A stretch of DNA of 64,000 nt from Halichondria panicea. Taxonomy: Eukaryota > Porifera > Demospongiae > Suberitida > Halichondriidae. Position 1 is the stretch's first letter. Every line of letters begins with the position of its first letter. Positions 11,991 through 22,986 of this stretch are shown one piece after another. The DNA lies in the NCBI RefSeq assembly GCF_963675165.1, contig NC_087386.1:6713066-6777065 (forward strand), given 5' to 3'. Below the pieces are notes generated by a model, which saw only the letters and a list, made by a program, of their open reading frames with translations, was not told where the DNA came from and did no database searches. The position numbers were made by a program, and so were the translations under genes.

Positions 11991-13107
11991 TCTGCAGGGC
12001 TTGCAAGGCTATATAACAAAAGTATCTGTTATACGCTCTCGGTTTTATTCATACACTCCTGGTTGTCTGCAAGGCAACAAAAGTAGGTTATTATACATGC
12101 CAATTTGTGCCACAAACAGATTATTGCCAATAAATTATATTGGTCCTATTTATAGTTGTAGTATATAATTATATAAGATGTACTCTTTTAGGCCCTTGAC
12201 CACAATCTACTACGGAGCTTGCAAATTTTTGTCTGTGAACACAATATACATGTAGAGGGGCGGGAATTCCATTCCAAGCAGGCGCATTAATTTGTGTAAA
12301 AGAACTGTTAACAAACCACAGCATGTGACCACATGTATTGTTCGTGGTGTGTGTGTAAAAGAACTGTTACCAAACCACAGCATGTGACCACATTTATTGT
12401 TCGTGGTGTGTGTGTGTGATTATTAGCTTATTATATGCTAGAATAATATATACACCCATGCATTTAAAATGTGGTTTGACAGTTACGTAGTATGACACAC
12501 TTATTTATACCGAAGTGATTCTGCAGGTATATAATGTATTACTAAGGAGCTTATAGCCGGATTATTTTTGAGCAGTAAAAAAATTTGACACAGTGATTTT
12601 TGTGAGAAAAATTTCGTGGAAGTCAGCTTGCCCACAAAAATGACGAATATACTTTACCCCACGAAAATTACCCGTTTTGGGTAGAGGGTGGGCTCAGGTC
12701 TCCAAAAGTGCAATAATTATAATTATCGTATAACTAGTTATTGGCATGCACTCACTCCTTGATCCCAGGCCGCACTGAAGATGGAGGGCTAGCATCAATC
12801 CCAGGCCATACTTCCTCTGAATTAGAGGCCTGTGGAGCTCACCATATGCATGCAATATGCCATCTGGCACTACATTTCATGGAAGCCAGATGTTTCATCC
12901 CAGAGGTAACGTCTGGCAAATTACACATGAGCTACTTGTGCTAGCATTGATAAGTAGTTTATGGTTAGAGGAACGTGTGAAACCAGATTTGCCAAAATAC
13001 ATTTTAACAGTTTGCGAGACATGCAGAGGTCAAATTTTTATGTATATATATACAGTATATCGTAAGGAAAAGACAATAAAAACTGTACAAGCGATTCTTA
13101 AGAAAAC
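11991..13107. other. Intergenic region with repeats
   Basis: No gene seen. It contains a 58-60 bp direct duplication (12297-12354 and 12357-12414, around CCACAGCATGTGACCACA), a CGTATAGCGGG-family fold-back relic at about 12549-12680, and a piece of the CTCGATCCCAGGCC repeat at about 12760-12840. Confidence 0.6.
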
Positions 13108-13934
13108 TTAATATTTCGTAATGATTACTATGTTAAATGTGTACACGGCTTCAATCGTATTATCTTTGTATTGCTCATCGAGCTCTTTGATCCCATCTTC
13201 AATCTCATCATCTGTGAAGCTTGACAGTGACGAATATCCTCTGTTTCTCAGGAAACTAAAACAATCTTCTTTCGCTAGCATTCGTTTCTCGTGATCAGAA
13301 ATCCACCTTGCCCTAAGCCCCTGAGATTCGACAAGTTTAACAATCTTTGGGTAGTCAACAAACTGAAACAGCTGTCGTGCCTTTTGGAACAGGAGAGGTG
13401 CAGAATCTGGCGTTGTACATAGCAACAAACAAACTCCATCCTGCGTAAGCATTCTTGCCACTCCTTCAAAAACTAAAGCCGGATCCTTGAAATGGTGGTA
13501 ACATCTGATCACTAATATTCTGCTGAAAGTTTTTCCTTTGGACTCTTTTGAGGAGAAGAACTTTTCAGCAGTAGCGAGAACTGTTTCTATGCCTTCTTTT
13601 TTCTTCGCTATTTCCAACATAGACTCGACAGGATCGACACAAATTACAGGAGCTTGTAGAGAATACTTTTTTGACAGCAGGTGACCAATTTCACCAGTTC
13701 CTCCTCCAATGTCTAATACGGTTTCAGTTGAGCTAAACTGAAGCTGTCGTGATATTACACTGATAACAGCTGAAGAAAACCCACCATATAAATTGTCATA
13801 GCAGTAGCCAATCTCGGAATAGTGGTTTATAACAAGCTGACCTGCAGACTGAAAGAAAAATCAATACATGAACAGCATCAAAAAGAACTGGGTAGATCTA
13901 CCTGCTTGCTTTGAAGTTGTTCAATGACAGCCAT
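13108..13934 (-). CDS. Class I SAM-dependent methyltransferase, substrate unknown
   Basis: Two exons, 13934-13902 (11 codons) and 13848-13108, giving 257 aa. Exon 2 carries TVLDIGGGTGEIGHLL (motif I, SAM binding), APVICVDPVESMLEIA (motif II acidic residue), and FSRILVIRCYHHFKDPALVF followed by a post-motif region typical of methyltransf_11/25 proteins. It is a paralogue of the gene at 46979 (shared GGGT motif, CYHHFKDP, CFSFLRNR, and a C terminus ending IEEGIKELDxxY or similar). The simple structure suggests a lineage-specific family, perhaps acquired from bacteria; that is inference. Confidence 0.75.
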
Positions 13935-14039
13935 AGAACCTTCTAATGTTGGGGGAATCTCTCTGTGTTACCGTTAGTTAAGAGTTACTGTTAGCTACTA
14001 TCTACTCTTGATACAAGCAGGAGTGCTGCACTCGTACTC

Positions 14040-14890
14040 CTGATACTACGGTGGCCCTATACTTGATAGTTCAAATGCCTAGTTGGTAGTTCGCAGTTGA
14101 TACTTGATAGTTCAACGGCGTAGTTGGTAGTTACATAGATTACTACTTGATAGTTCAAATGCCTAGTTGGTAGTTGGCAGTTGGCAGTTGGCAGTTGGCA
14201 GTTGGGAGTTGGCAGTTCGCAGTTGGTAGTTGGCAGTTGGTAGTTGCATACTAACTATCTATGGTAGATGGCATGCAGTTGGCAGTTGGTAGTTTGTGAC
14301 CTTTAAACTTCGCAACAAAGGGTTTCTCTTAGTGTATTATACAATGTATAAGCCCTACTTATACATTGTATAGTGGACACACGTTAGTGCCGTCTGAGGC
14401 CAGTAAACTTAAAAGACTACATCTTGTACGCCATGCAGTTAGCAAATGATATGTTGTATATAGATCTTTGCACTGCCTCTAATCTGTTAACCATAACTTT
14501 AAATGGCCTCAATAGAATCTAAGATTTGCCATGCAAAACCTGTTTCTATAATGCTCCCCCCCCCCTACCAGGAATATAGGTGCATGGGGATTAGTTACCT
14601 CCCTACCTAGATGTGTAGACTCTACATATAAAGATTAATATTGCCGTCTTAGGCCAGCTTAGCCTCGAGGCTAAGGCTAAGGCCAGCTAGATCTATTGGT
14701 GTCAGTATCATAATTTTAACTGCAGGCTAATTATTGTTGCAAAGTTTAAAGGTTACGAACTACCAACTATACCAACTCCCAACTGCCAACTGCCAACTGC
14801 GAACTACCAACTTCCAACTGCCAACTCCCAACTAGCAACTGCCAACTACCAACTATAGAGTAGCACTCAGGGCCACCGTACGATACAAGT
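14040..14890. mobile_element. Inverted-repeat (MITE-like) element with heptamer arrays
   Basis: The ends mirror each other: ACGGTGGCCCT near 14047 and AGGGCCACCGT near 14869. Inside each end is an array of GTTGGTA/GTTGGCA heptamers (14085-14295), and the reverse complement CCAACTG/CCAACTA at 14760-14860. The inner borders also match (GACCTTTAAACTT versus AAGTTTAAAGGTT). The core has a local hairpin around 14340-14372. No coding sequence: a non-autonomous DNA element or long hairpin. Confidence 0.7.
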
Positions 14891-14929
14891 GATACCCAAA
14901 GTTTTTATAGTGCTGCGGTCACGTGGTAT

Positions 14930-15055
14930 AAGTCAGATATGCCACACCTACTCGGAGGATATGCACCCTATATATGATATATCCTCCGCTCCGCCTCGGA
15001 GTAACCACGGTAGCGGAGGATATATGGGTGCATATCCTCTTCTTAGGTGTGATAT
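14930..15055. repeat. Imperfect palindrome, arms about 50 bp
   Basis: CACACCTACTCGGAGGATAT, then GCACCC...ATATCCTCCGCT on the left, pairs with AGCGGAGGATATATGGGTGC, then ATATCC...AGGTGTG on the right, around a loop of about 20 bp. It could fold into a long hairpin 200 bp upstream of the M16 peptidase start. Confidence 0.75.
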
Positions 15056-15260
15056 CCTATACTTGTGACCACCAATGAATTGTGCGCGTAGAAAATAATG
15101 AGAGCCTGCGGCCTGGTCTCGAGGCTAGGCTCGACCTAGCGTCTCTGGTGAACTGACGACCTTTCCCTGTTCCAGTCAAACAACCACGTGGCTGTGGGCG
15201 TACCCTATTTAGCCTTCTAGTTCTAGCTCTGAACACGAATTTACATGTAAATAAGTTGCC

Positions 15261-18200
15261 ATGGCCTATACTGAAGTGTCCCGCTGTGTGGTGAGTGGAG
15301 TGGAGGTGAGGAAGCTGAGGTCTACCAGGACAGGCCTGACTGTGTGTCTGGCTCAAGTGGAGGGGCCTCTGGTCAACGGATACTTCTGTCTTGGTGATTT
15401 GCTATTTTATAGTGATGTACTGCTAATTGTATCATGTCAATTATTGTTATATCGTACAGCTTACCTAAATAGGGGACGTATGTAATTTAACATTTCCAGT
15501 GTGTACAGTAACCATGGTAATACTCTCCTGTAGCAACGGAAGCGCACGATCACGACGGCCTCCCTCACACTCTAGAACATCTCGTCTTCATGGGCAGTGA
15601 AGATTATCCTTATAAGGTAATACCCTAACATTAACACAATGTTGGGACACACTACATGTATTAGTAGGTAGTTCTACTACCATTGCTCGATATCCCCCCC
15701 CTCCCAGGGTGTGCTGGATATGCTGAGTAATCGTTGCCTAGCCCAAGGCACTAATGCTTGGACAGACGTGGACCACACCTGTTACACTGTCACCACGGCT
15801 GGCAGTGAGGGGTTCCTCAATCTCCTCCCCATCTACCTCGACCACATCCTCTACCCAACACTCACTGTGCGTTAGGGAGACAATCTCTGTATTTAAATTG
15901 TACGCTAATATAAAATAATTATAATGCAGTTTTAAGTAGCATAAAATATACAAATTATGAGCATAATAATACTAGGTTGCATTGATGATACTATTGTACA
16001 CCCCTCCACACACACACACACCACACCCCCGCCCACACACACACACACACCCGCCCACACACAGGATTCAGCGTATGTGACGGAGGTCCACCATGTCAAC
16101 GGCCAGGGGGAGGATGCCGGGGTGGTCTACTGTGAGATGCAGGCTCGTGAGAACACTCCAGAAAGCCTCTCAATCTTCCAGCTCTATCAGGACATGTATC
16201 CAGGGAGGTGTGGCTACAAGTCAGAAACAGGAGGACTAATGAAAAACTTACGAGAAAGTACCTCTAATAAAAAAGTAAGATTTATTCGGTTTTGTTTTTT
16301 GAGCTTCAGATTTTGCTTTTAGGTACGAGACTACCACCACTCCTACTATCGTCATGACAACATGTGCCTCATAGTAACAGGTCAAGTGGACCCAGACAAA
16401 CTGTTCAAAACTCTTCAACCATTTGAAGACAAGATAGTCAGCAAAGTAAGTCCACTGACCTAGACAACTATAATTATTTTGTAATAATCACAACGCCCCC
16501 CCACAGGGCCCCCTACCAGCAATGGCTCGTCCCTGGCAGTCTTCCGTACCCCCACTCACTGACACGGTTACGAGGGATATCCCCTTCCCCACAGCGGAGA
16601 TGGAGGATGGTATTGTGAGGGTGTGTGTGCGTGGACCCTGCGCCCTGGACCGCTACGCTATGGCAGCTGCGGGTGTTGTCATGGAGTACCTCTCAGACAC
16701 ACCAGTGGCTCCAATACAACGAGACCTTGTTGAAGTGAGTTAGACTACACCTACCTTTGTCACAGGTATTTGATCTAAACAGCGTTGATAGAGCATCTTT
16801 GAACAGCCATAACTTTTGTTGGTCCAATAATGTTGATTTTCTGATTTTTCTACAAAATACCATGTGTATTTTTCCAAAAATAAGAAATTAGGCCTGTTTC
16901 AAATTTGAGATTTCCGCATCCATCTGAAAGAGCTCCTTCTAAGCTTTCAAAAAATTTGGACCATTAGAACTCAAGCTAGTTACAGAGCTGATTCTGGTGA
17001 CCAGTTACTCCCACACACACCCATACGCTTAGATTGAGGACCCATTTTGCTCTGATGTTGAACAAATTATTGTCGAGAATCGTGAAGTGTTGTTGGGCTT
17101 CACGCTACAGGGAGTGCCTGTAGACAAGCTGGACGTCGCTCCGAAAAAGTAACAATACTAGTTGAATAATATTACTCTAGATTGTATACTCTTGTATACT
17201 CTTGTATACTCAGGGTCCTGGACGTCCTTGAGGGGATTGCCAATGGAAAAGAGGCTATAGATGAGGAAAGAATGACTGCCATTATCAAGAGACAAATACT
17301 GAACATCCACAATCAAGTACGCTCACTAACGACTATACGTATGTTCGTGTCCTTTAACCTTTGTATCGTGCAGGTGGAGGAGGTTCCACATGAGTTCTTT
17401 GCGTTCACTATTATTGGAGACTTTCTGTTTGGGGATTCCCCTGGGGATTTCCCCTCGTACCTGAACCAGGAGCCGAGACTGAGACAGCTGCTCAGTGAAC
17501 CACCCTCCTTCTGGACGGCCCTGGTAGGGAAGTACTTCATCGAGAGACCTCACGTCATTGTAAGTGGAGTGAACTTGTTTTATATGCTACTAGTGTGCAT
17601 CCATTATACAGTAGAACCTCGATTATCCGGACACCTTGGTTCCAGAAGCAGGCCGGATAAGTGAATATGCCGGATAATCAAATAGATAAACCACGCCTTG
17701 ATCCACCCACTTTATTGATAAACAGCAGTGCCACATGGTTGTCTGCGCATGCGCAGAAGATAAGCAGGCATGTATCCATGGTAACAGCTGCAACGCGCAT
17801 GCGCGTTTGAGGGACACGCCCATTTTCTGATCTGATAACAAGAAAACTGCCAAGCCGGATAATCGAGGTTCCGGATAATGGAGGGCCGGATAATCGAGGT
17901 TCTACTGTAAAAAGAATTGTACCATTGGAGTGTTTGTAGAGTTACTAGCTGTACATGTAGCTAGTAGCCCCACCCACCACACACTCACAGTGACTAGTAG
18001 CCCCACCCACTCACAGTGACTAGTAGCCCCACACACTCACAGTGGCTAGTAGCCCCACACACCACACACTCACAGTGACTAGTAGCCCCACACACCACAC
18101 ACTCACAGTGACTAGTAGCCCCACCCACTCACAGTGACTAGTAGCTCCACACACCACACACTCACAGTGACTAGTAGCCCCACCCACCACACACTCACAG

Positions 18201-21200
18201 TGACTAGTAGCCCCACACACCACACACTCACAGTGACTAGTAGCCCCACACACCACACACTCACAGTGACTAGTAGCCCCACCCACTCACAGTGACTAGT
18301 AGCTCCACACACCACACACTCACAGTGACTAGTAGCCCCACACACTCACAGTGACTAGTAGCCCCACACACCACACACTCACAGTGACTAGTAGCCCCAC
18401 ACACCACACACCACACACTCACAGTGACTAGTAGCCCCACCCACCACACACTCACAGTGACTAGTAGCCCCACACACTCACAGTGACTAGTAGCCCCACA
18501 CACCACACACTCACAGTGACTAGTAGCCCCACACACCACACACTCACAGTGACTAGTAGCCCCACACACTCACAGTACATGACTATATGACCGACCCCTA
18601 TATGCTGTTTTTGTATTAAAATGTTCATAGTAAAAATGTATTGCTTCATTCCGTGTCATCGTGCAGGTGTGTGGTCGACCTGATTCTGAGTTGGCAGTCT
18701 CTATACAGGCCCAGGAGGCCAGTCGAGTGGCAGAGCGTGTGCAGCAGTGGGGGGAGGGAGGGCTGAAGGAGAGAGCACGCATTGTTGAGGAGGCATGTCA
18801 ACAAAATGAGGTATGTTACTCTAGCTTGAGTCAATAGTCATCAATGTGTAATGCTTCTCCTAGGCGCATCTTTTAGAATAGTCTCTCCCCCACACTCACA
18901 CACTCACACACACACACACACACACACATACACAGATCCCCGCCCCCACTTCACTGACGAGCTCCCTGAGTGTCCCTGGTATAGAGTCTATTGTGTTCCA
19001 CCCTCTCAGTGTGGCAGCCAACTACATGACGTCAGACCAGCTGCCCCCCTGTGTGGGAATGGCCGTGGAGAAACTACCGTTCGTGTTTCAACTCAACCAA
19101 ATCCACTCAGGATTTGTGCAGGTAACTAAATACACAGTGCTGCCAGTGAATAGAGCATCTTTGAACACAACAGCCATAACTTTAGTTCCGTTGGTCCAAT
19201 AACGTTAGATTTTCTGAAAGCTTAGAGAGAGGCCTTTCAGATGATGTGTTAAAAAGTTTTTTGGTCTATTTTGACAAAATACCATGAGCTATAATAATTT
19301 ATGGGAAAATTATGGCTCGTTCCAAATTTGAGATTTCAACATACCACCTAAACGAGCTCCTTTTAAGCTTTTATAAAATCGATCACCAGAACTGAGCCGA
19401 TCGACTTGTATTCTGATTCAATAAGTATTGATCATCTCACGGCAACCTTCCAGCTAACAGCCATTCTGGACACAGCCGCTCTCTCTCAAGAAGAGAGGCT
19501 CTACCTACCACTCTATCAGGAGCTGCTCTTTGAGTCTCCTCTGCTCAGGAAGGGAGGTAAGTGATCTGTCACTCTATAAAGAAAGGCCTATTAATTAGTG
19601 TGCTCTGATTCATGGGATAGCCTTCCCAGACCACCTACATGTAGCTATCTTCAACAGGCCATAACTTGGGGCCAAAAACACATCTGTATAAAATAATTAT
19701 TATTATGTCCCTCCCCCCCTCCCCATCCCCTCCCCCCCCATCCCCTCCCCCCCATCCCCCCATCCCCTCCCCCAGAGTTGCTCCCCTACGAGGCTGTGGT
19801 GAACCAGTTGAATGCAGACACAGTTCAGTTCAGTGCCGGGCTGGGTCTGGATGGAGGCCGCTTTAAGACAGGGAAGTACTCTCAAGCTCTGTTCATATCT
19901 ATCAAGGTAGGATTGTTATTGCAATCAATCCCCACTATCCCCATTGGCCGTGTCACGTGATTATCACATGATGTACAGGTAGAGGTGGACAAGTACAGTA
20001 CCGGTGTCCAATGGTTGAAGGACATCCTTTACAACGTTCAGTTCTCTACTGAGAGAGTGGGTGTGGTCACTAGTAAGATGCTCAACGACGTCCCGAGGTA
20101 AACTGACTATTGATGAATATGCCCACTCCACTCCTCACACACCCACACACAGACTGAAGCGTAAGGGTAATCATGTGACCCGCACCCTCCACCAGTCCCT
20201 CCTCTACACTGCCTCGGCTAACGCTAACCTCACTAATATGTCCACTCAGCATTCCTTCCTCACTGCACTCAAGGAGCGCTCCGGTGGGGAGGTGTTGGGG
20301 GACATTACCCGGCTAAGAGACAAGCTTGTGTCACCAAATAACCTCCGAGTTGTCATGGGAACAGATGTAAACAGACTGAGTGATCCATTGGAGCCATGGA
20401 AAGACTTCACTGCCCAGCCAAGGTTAGATATCATACCATATAGCGGGTTAGCCTCCTTCACCGGCCTTCATAGAAAAGAAGGCCTGTTATCGACTGCTTG
20501 CGCATGCGCAAAATTATTGGATAGTTTTTCCCGTAAAATTTCCTATAATTTATCAGAGAAAATATCCTAAAGTCATACACAGAGCTATATAGCTAGCTAG
20601 CTAGAGACATAGCTGTGTAGGTTTGTTGTACAGCTATTTTCTTCTGCAGTAGCAGTAGTATAGTAGACTTTCACCAAAGTTAGTGTTAAATGGGCGTGGC
20701 CTGTCCATATAGGCTCTTGTCAGCTTTCACTCTGTTCAGACGATTGTCATCCACACTGTTGCAGGCTGTGAGTCTTTTGTTAACATAGCAGGCTAAAGGT
20801 AGCTATCAGAGAATGCTATCCGATGGGCTAGAAACCTTCAATCGAACTTTCTATCTACTTCCTTCAATCCACTTCCGTTCGTTGTGATGTCATAGTTTTA
20901 CTGAGCATATACGATGTTATCCAAAGCCCCCAGATACCGGGGGGATATTAGCGCATGCGCAAGCAGTCGATACCAGGCCCACTTCCCTAAGTGAAGTGGG
21001 AAGTGCGGCCTGGGATCGAGGCTAATAGCAGGTATAGTTAGTGAGTATAAACTTGCAGAAAAACGGTTAGAGAGGCTCTCACACACACACCCACATCCCA
21101 CACACCACCCACACAGCTCAGTGCCTCCTGCTAGTATGCCCTCCATCTCCCACACACCACACACACCCACACAGCTCAGTGCCTCCTGCTAGTATGCCCT

Positions 21201-22814
21201 CCATCTCACACACACCCACACAGCTCAGTGCCTCCTGCTAGTATGCCCTCCATCTCCCACACACCACACACACCCACACAGCTCAGTGCCTCCTGCTAGT
21301 ATGCCCTCCATCTCCCACACACCACACACACACCCACACAGCTCAGTGCCTCCTGCTAGTATGCCCTCCATCTCTCCGTCTAAGCAGTTCCTAAAGGATG
21401 ACTGTATTGGCCGAGCTGTGGTTGCCGGGGTAACAGGGGTGGAGTCCAACTTCCTCATACAGAGCACCGAGGGTGTTGACTGCTTCACTCATCCCGACTA
21501 CCCAGCTATACTTGTATTCATGGAATATCTTTGTGCCCTCGAGGTACAGAGGGGGGGGGTTTCAAGAAAGTATCATAATTATACTGTTTTACTGTGGGTG
21601 TTTTAATTTGGCAATTTGGTGGATTTTACCAAAGATAGCTTTATTAACTGCCATATTAATCCACCTGACACAACGTTATTGCTGTAGTAGCCACGCCTAA
21701 GTCAGTTCAAATGGCTCATTCGCCAATTTTTCCCGATTATACAAAATTCCATTTTTATGCATGGGGAGTCCCTGTGTCTATAATTATTGTATGTTCCTGT
21801 GATTGTCTCTGTTCCATTCTGCCAGGGTCCCATGTGGCGTCAGATACGTGGAATGGGGCTCTCTTATCACTACAGTATGTCCGCTAGCCCAGAGAGCGGT
21901 AAATTGACCTTTGTACTCTACAAGTCTTCTCAACTCGTGCGGGCATACGAAGTTGCCATGGAGATTATGGTACGTCCTACATACGTACAGTTTATGTAAA
22001 CTCAAACATTACAGCACATGTTTTTCATTGGCTTAATTGTGCATTCCTGTTACTTAGTCTTTACTGCCTAATCTGCCTCTCTGCCTGTTTGTGTGTAGGG
22101 TGGTTTTGTGAGTGGCAGTACATTGTTTGAGATGGGTGAGCTAGAGGCTGCTATCAGTGGCGTCATCTATGAGACCATACAACGAGAGAAGACGGTGTCC
22201 AGCTGTGAGCAAGAGGCCACACTCAACTATATCAAGCAGTTGGAGCAATCGTACAACAAGTGAGCTAGTTCACACCAGCACACTATAGATTGTAGTGCAC
22301 TAGCAACGGAGTATTTCCACACAGTAAAACCATTTTCTCAAGTATGAAGATTTTTTTAGCCTGTAACTTGTAGCTAGTAGTATTGATGGCATATGATGTA
22401 TGATGTGATATTATTATAGTAGCGTAATATTCTCCCCCCCCCCCCCCCTCTAGGAAGCTGCTCTCTCTTGTGGCCAAGGTGACGGTGGACGACTTGAAGA
22501 GAGTGGGCGGGGCTTACTTTACTCGGCTGTTTGACCATGCCCACACCACTACGGCTGTGTGCTGCAACCCCAGTAAGGTCACAGAGGTCAAGGAGGGACT
22601 GGAGAAGTGAGAGCAGCACAGTGTGTGTGTTGTGTAGTGCCCGAGGGCTCTTGTGGTTTAGGAAGTGTTTGTACAAAACATCAACACTAATTGTGTTGCT
22701 TACCTACCCCCTATTACCATACTGTGTTGCCATGGTATTAACCCCTTCCCCTCGTGCAGGTGCGGACTAAACGTGGAGTGCTTATCAAACCTTTCTAAAC
22801 TATCAGCTATTTAA
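15261..22814 (+). CDS. M16 family zinc metallopeptidase (C05D11.1/Sdd3-like)
   Basis: Twenty exons: 15261-15393, 15534-15616, 15708-15866, 16065-16274, 16323-16445, 16507-16734, 17033-17148, 17214-17316, 17374-17559, 18667-18810, 18936-19121, 19454-19556, 19776-19906, 19979-20097, 20153-20422, 21342-21543, 21826-21969, 22099-22259, 22454-22606, 22760-22814. Phases close to 1,002 aa, the length of the M16C proteins C. elegans C05D11.1 and yeast Sdd3. The inverted zinc motif HxxEH is in exon 2 (LPHTLEHLVFMGSEDYPYK), followed by NAWTDVDHTCYTVTTAGSEG. The distal glutamate region is GVVYCEMQARENT. The second, non-catalytic half fills exons 10-20. Probably a soluble intracellular peptidase; substrate unknown. 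Vertebrates appear to lack this subfamily. Confidence 0.88.
16788..17000. repeat. Fold-back repeat, CCATAACTT family
   Basis: Copy in intron 6 of the M16 gene. Left arm GAGCATCTTTGAACAGCCAT then GTTGGTCCAATAATGTTGAT; right arm AGCTCCTTCTAAGCTTTCA ending near TAGTTACAGAGCTGATTCT. The two arms are diverged inverted copies of each other. Confidence 0.8.
17609..17907. mobile_element. Pogo/Tigger-like MITE
   Basis: 299 bp flanked by TA on both sides. The terminal inverted repeats are identical over 22 bp, beginning CAGTAGAACCTCGATTATCC, and internal copies of TTATCCGG recur. The termini resemble the CAGTNGAACCTCG ends of pogo/Tigger/jerky-group DNA transposons. It contains two GCGCATGCGC palindromes and has no transposase: a non-autonomous copy in intron 9 of the M16 gene, with intact ends. 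Confidence 0.85.
17958..18575. repeat. Minisatellite in intron 9 of the M16 gene
   Basis: More than 20 copies of a unit around CACAGTGACTAGTAGCCCCA with variable CACACCACACACT spacers. Two spacer lengths alternate. All reading frames through it are repeat artefacts. Confidence 0.95.
19149..19420. repeat. Fold-back repeat, CCATAACTT family
   Basis: Fuller copy in intron 11 of the M16 gene: GAGCATCTTTGAACACAACA, CCATAACTTTAGTTCCGTTG, GAAAGCTTAGAGAGAGGCCT, then the inverted right arm GAGCTCCTTTTAAGCTTT. The centre carries ACCATGAGCTATAATAATTT. Confidence 0.85.
20436..21035. mobile_element. Inverted-repeat element, CTCGATCCCAGGCC family
   Basis: Lies in intron 15 of the M16 gene. The left end, TATAGCGGGTTAGCCTCCTT, mirrors the right end, GATCGAGGCTAATAGCAGGT. 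Inside, TATCGACTGCTTGCGCATGC at about 20488 pairs with GCATGCGCAAGCAGTCGATA at about 20956. No coding. Related short pieces lie at 12760, 46192 and 49747. Confidence 0.6.
21088..21372. repeat. Minisatellite carrying a repeated splice acceptor
   Basis: Five tandem units of about 52-58 bp, each containing CACCCACACAG followed by CTCAGTGCCTCCTGCTAGTA and TGCCCTCCATCTC. The last unit runs into exon 16, whose acceptor is the final CACACAG at 21341. The array has therefore copied the 3' splice site and first 36 bp of that exon. Confidence 0.85.
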
Positions 22815-22986
22815 CTGTATAATAATTATTAGCAATAATGATTTATTTGGAACTGATTTGTAATCATTTGTATGACAAGAGGGCGTAATTATTGCATGCA
22901 TTGACAATTTACACTGTTAGTGTATAATATCCAATCATATAAAATTATTGAATTTATGTTGAATCTTGCAAGACTGCATATGATGG
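22815..22986. other. Convergent 3' gap
   Basis: 172 bp AT-rich spacer between the stop codons of the M16 gene and the epimerase/glycosyltransferase gene. It presumably holds both polyadenylation signals. Confidence 0.5.

Noticed and set aside
18020-18649. Cysteine-rich repeat protein frames
   Set aside because: They follow the intron 9 minisatellite of the M16 gene on the opposite strand, with no start context or splice support.
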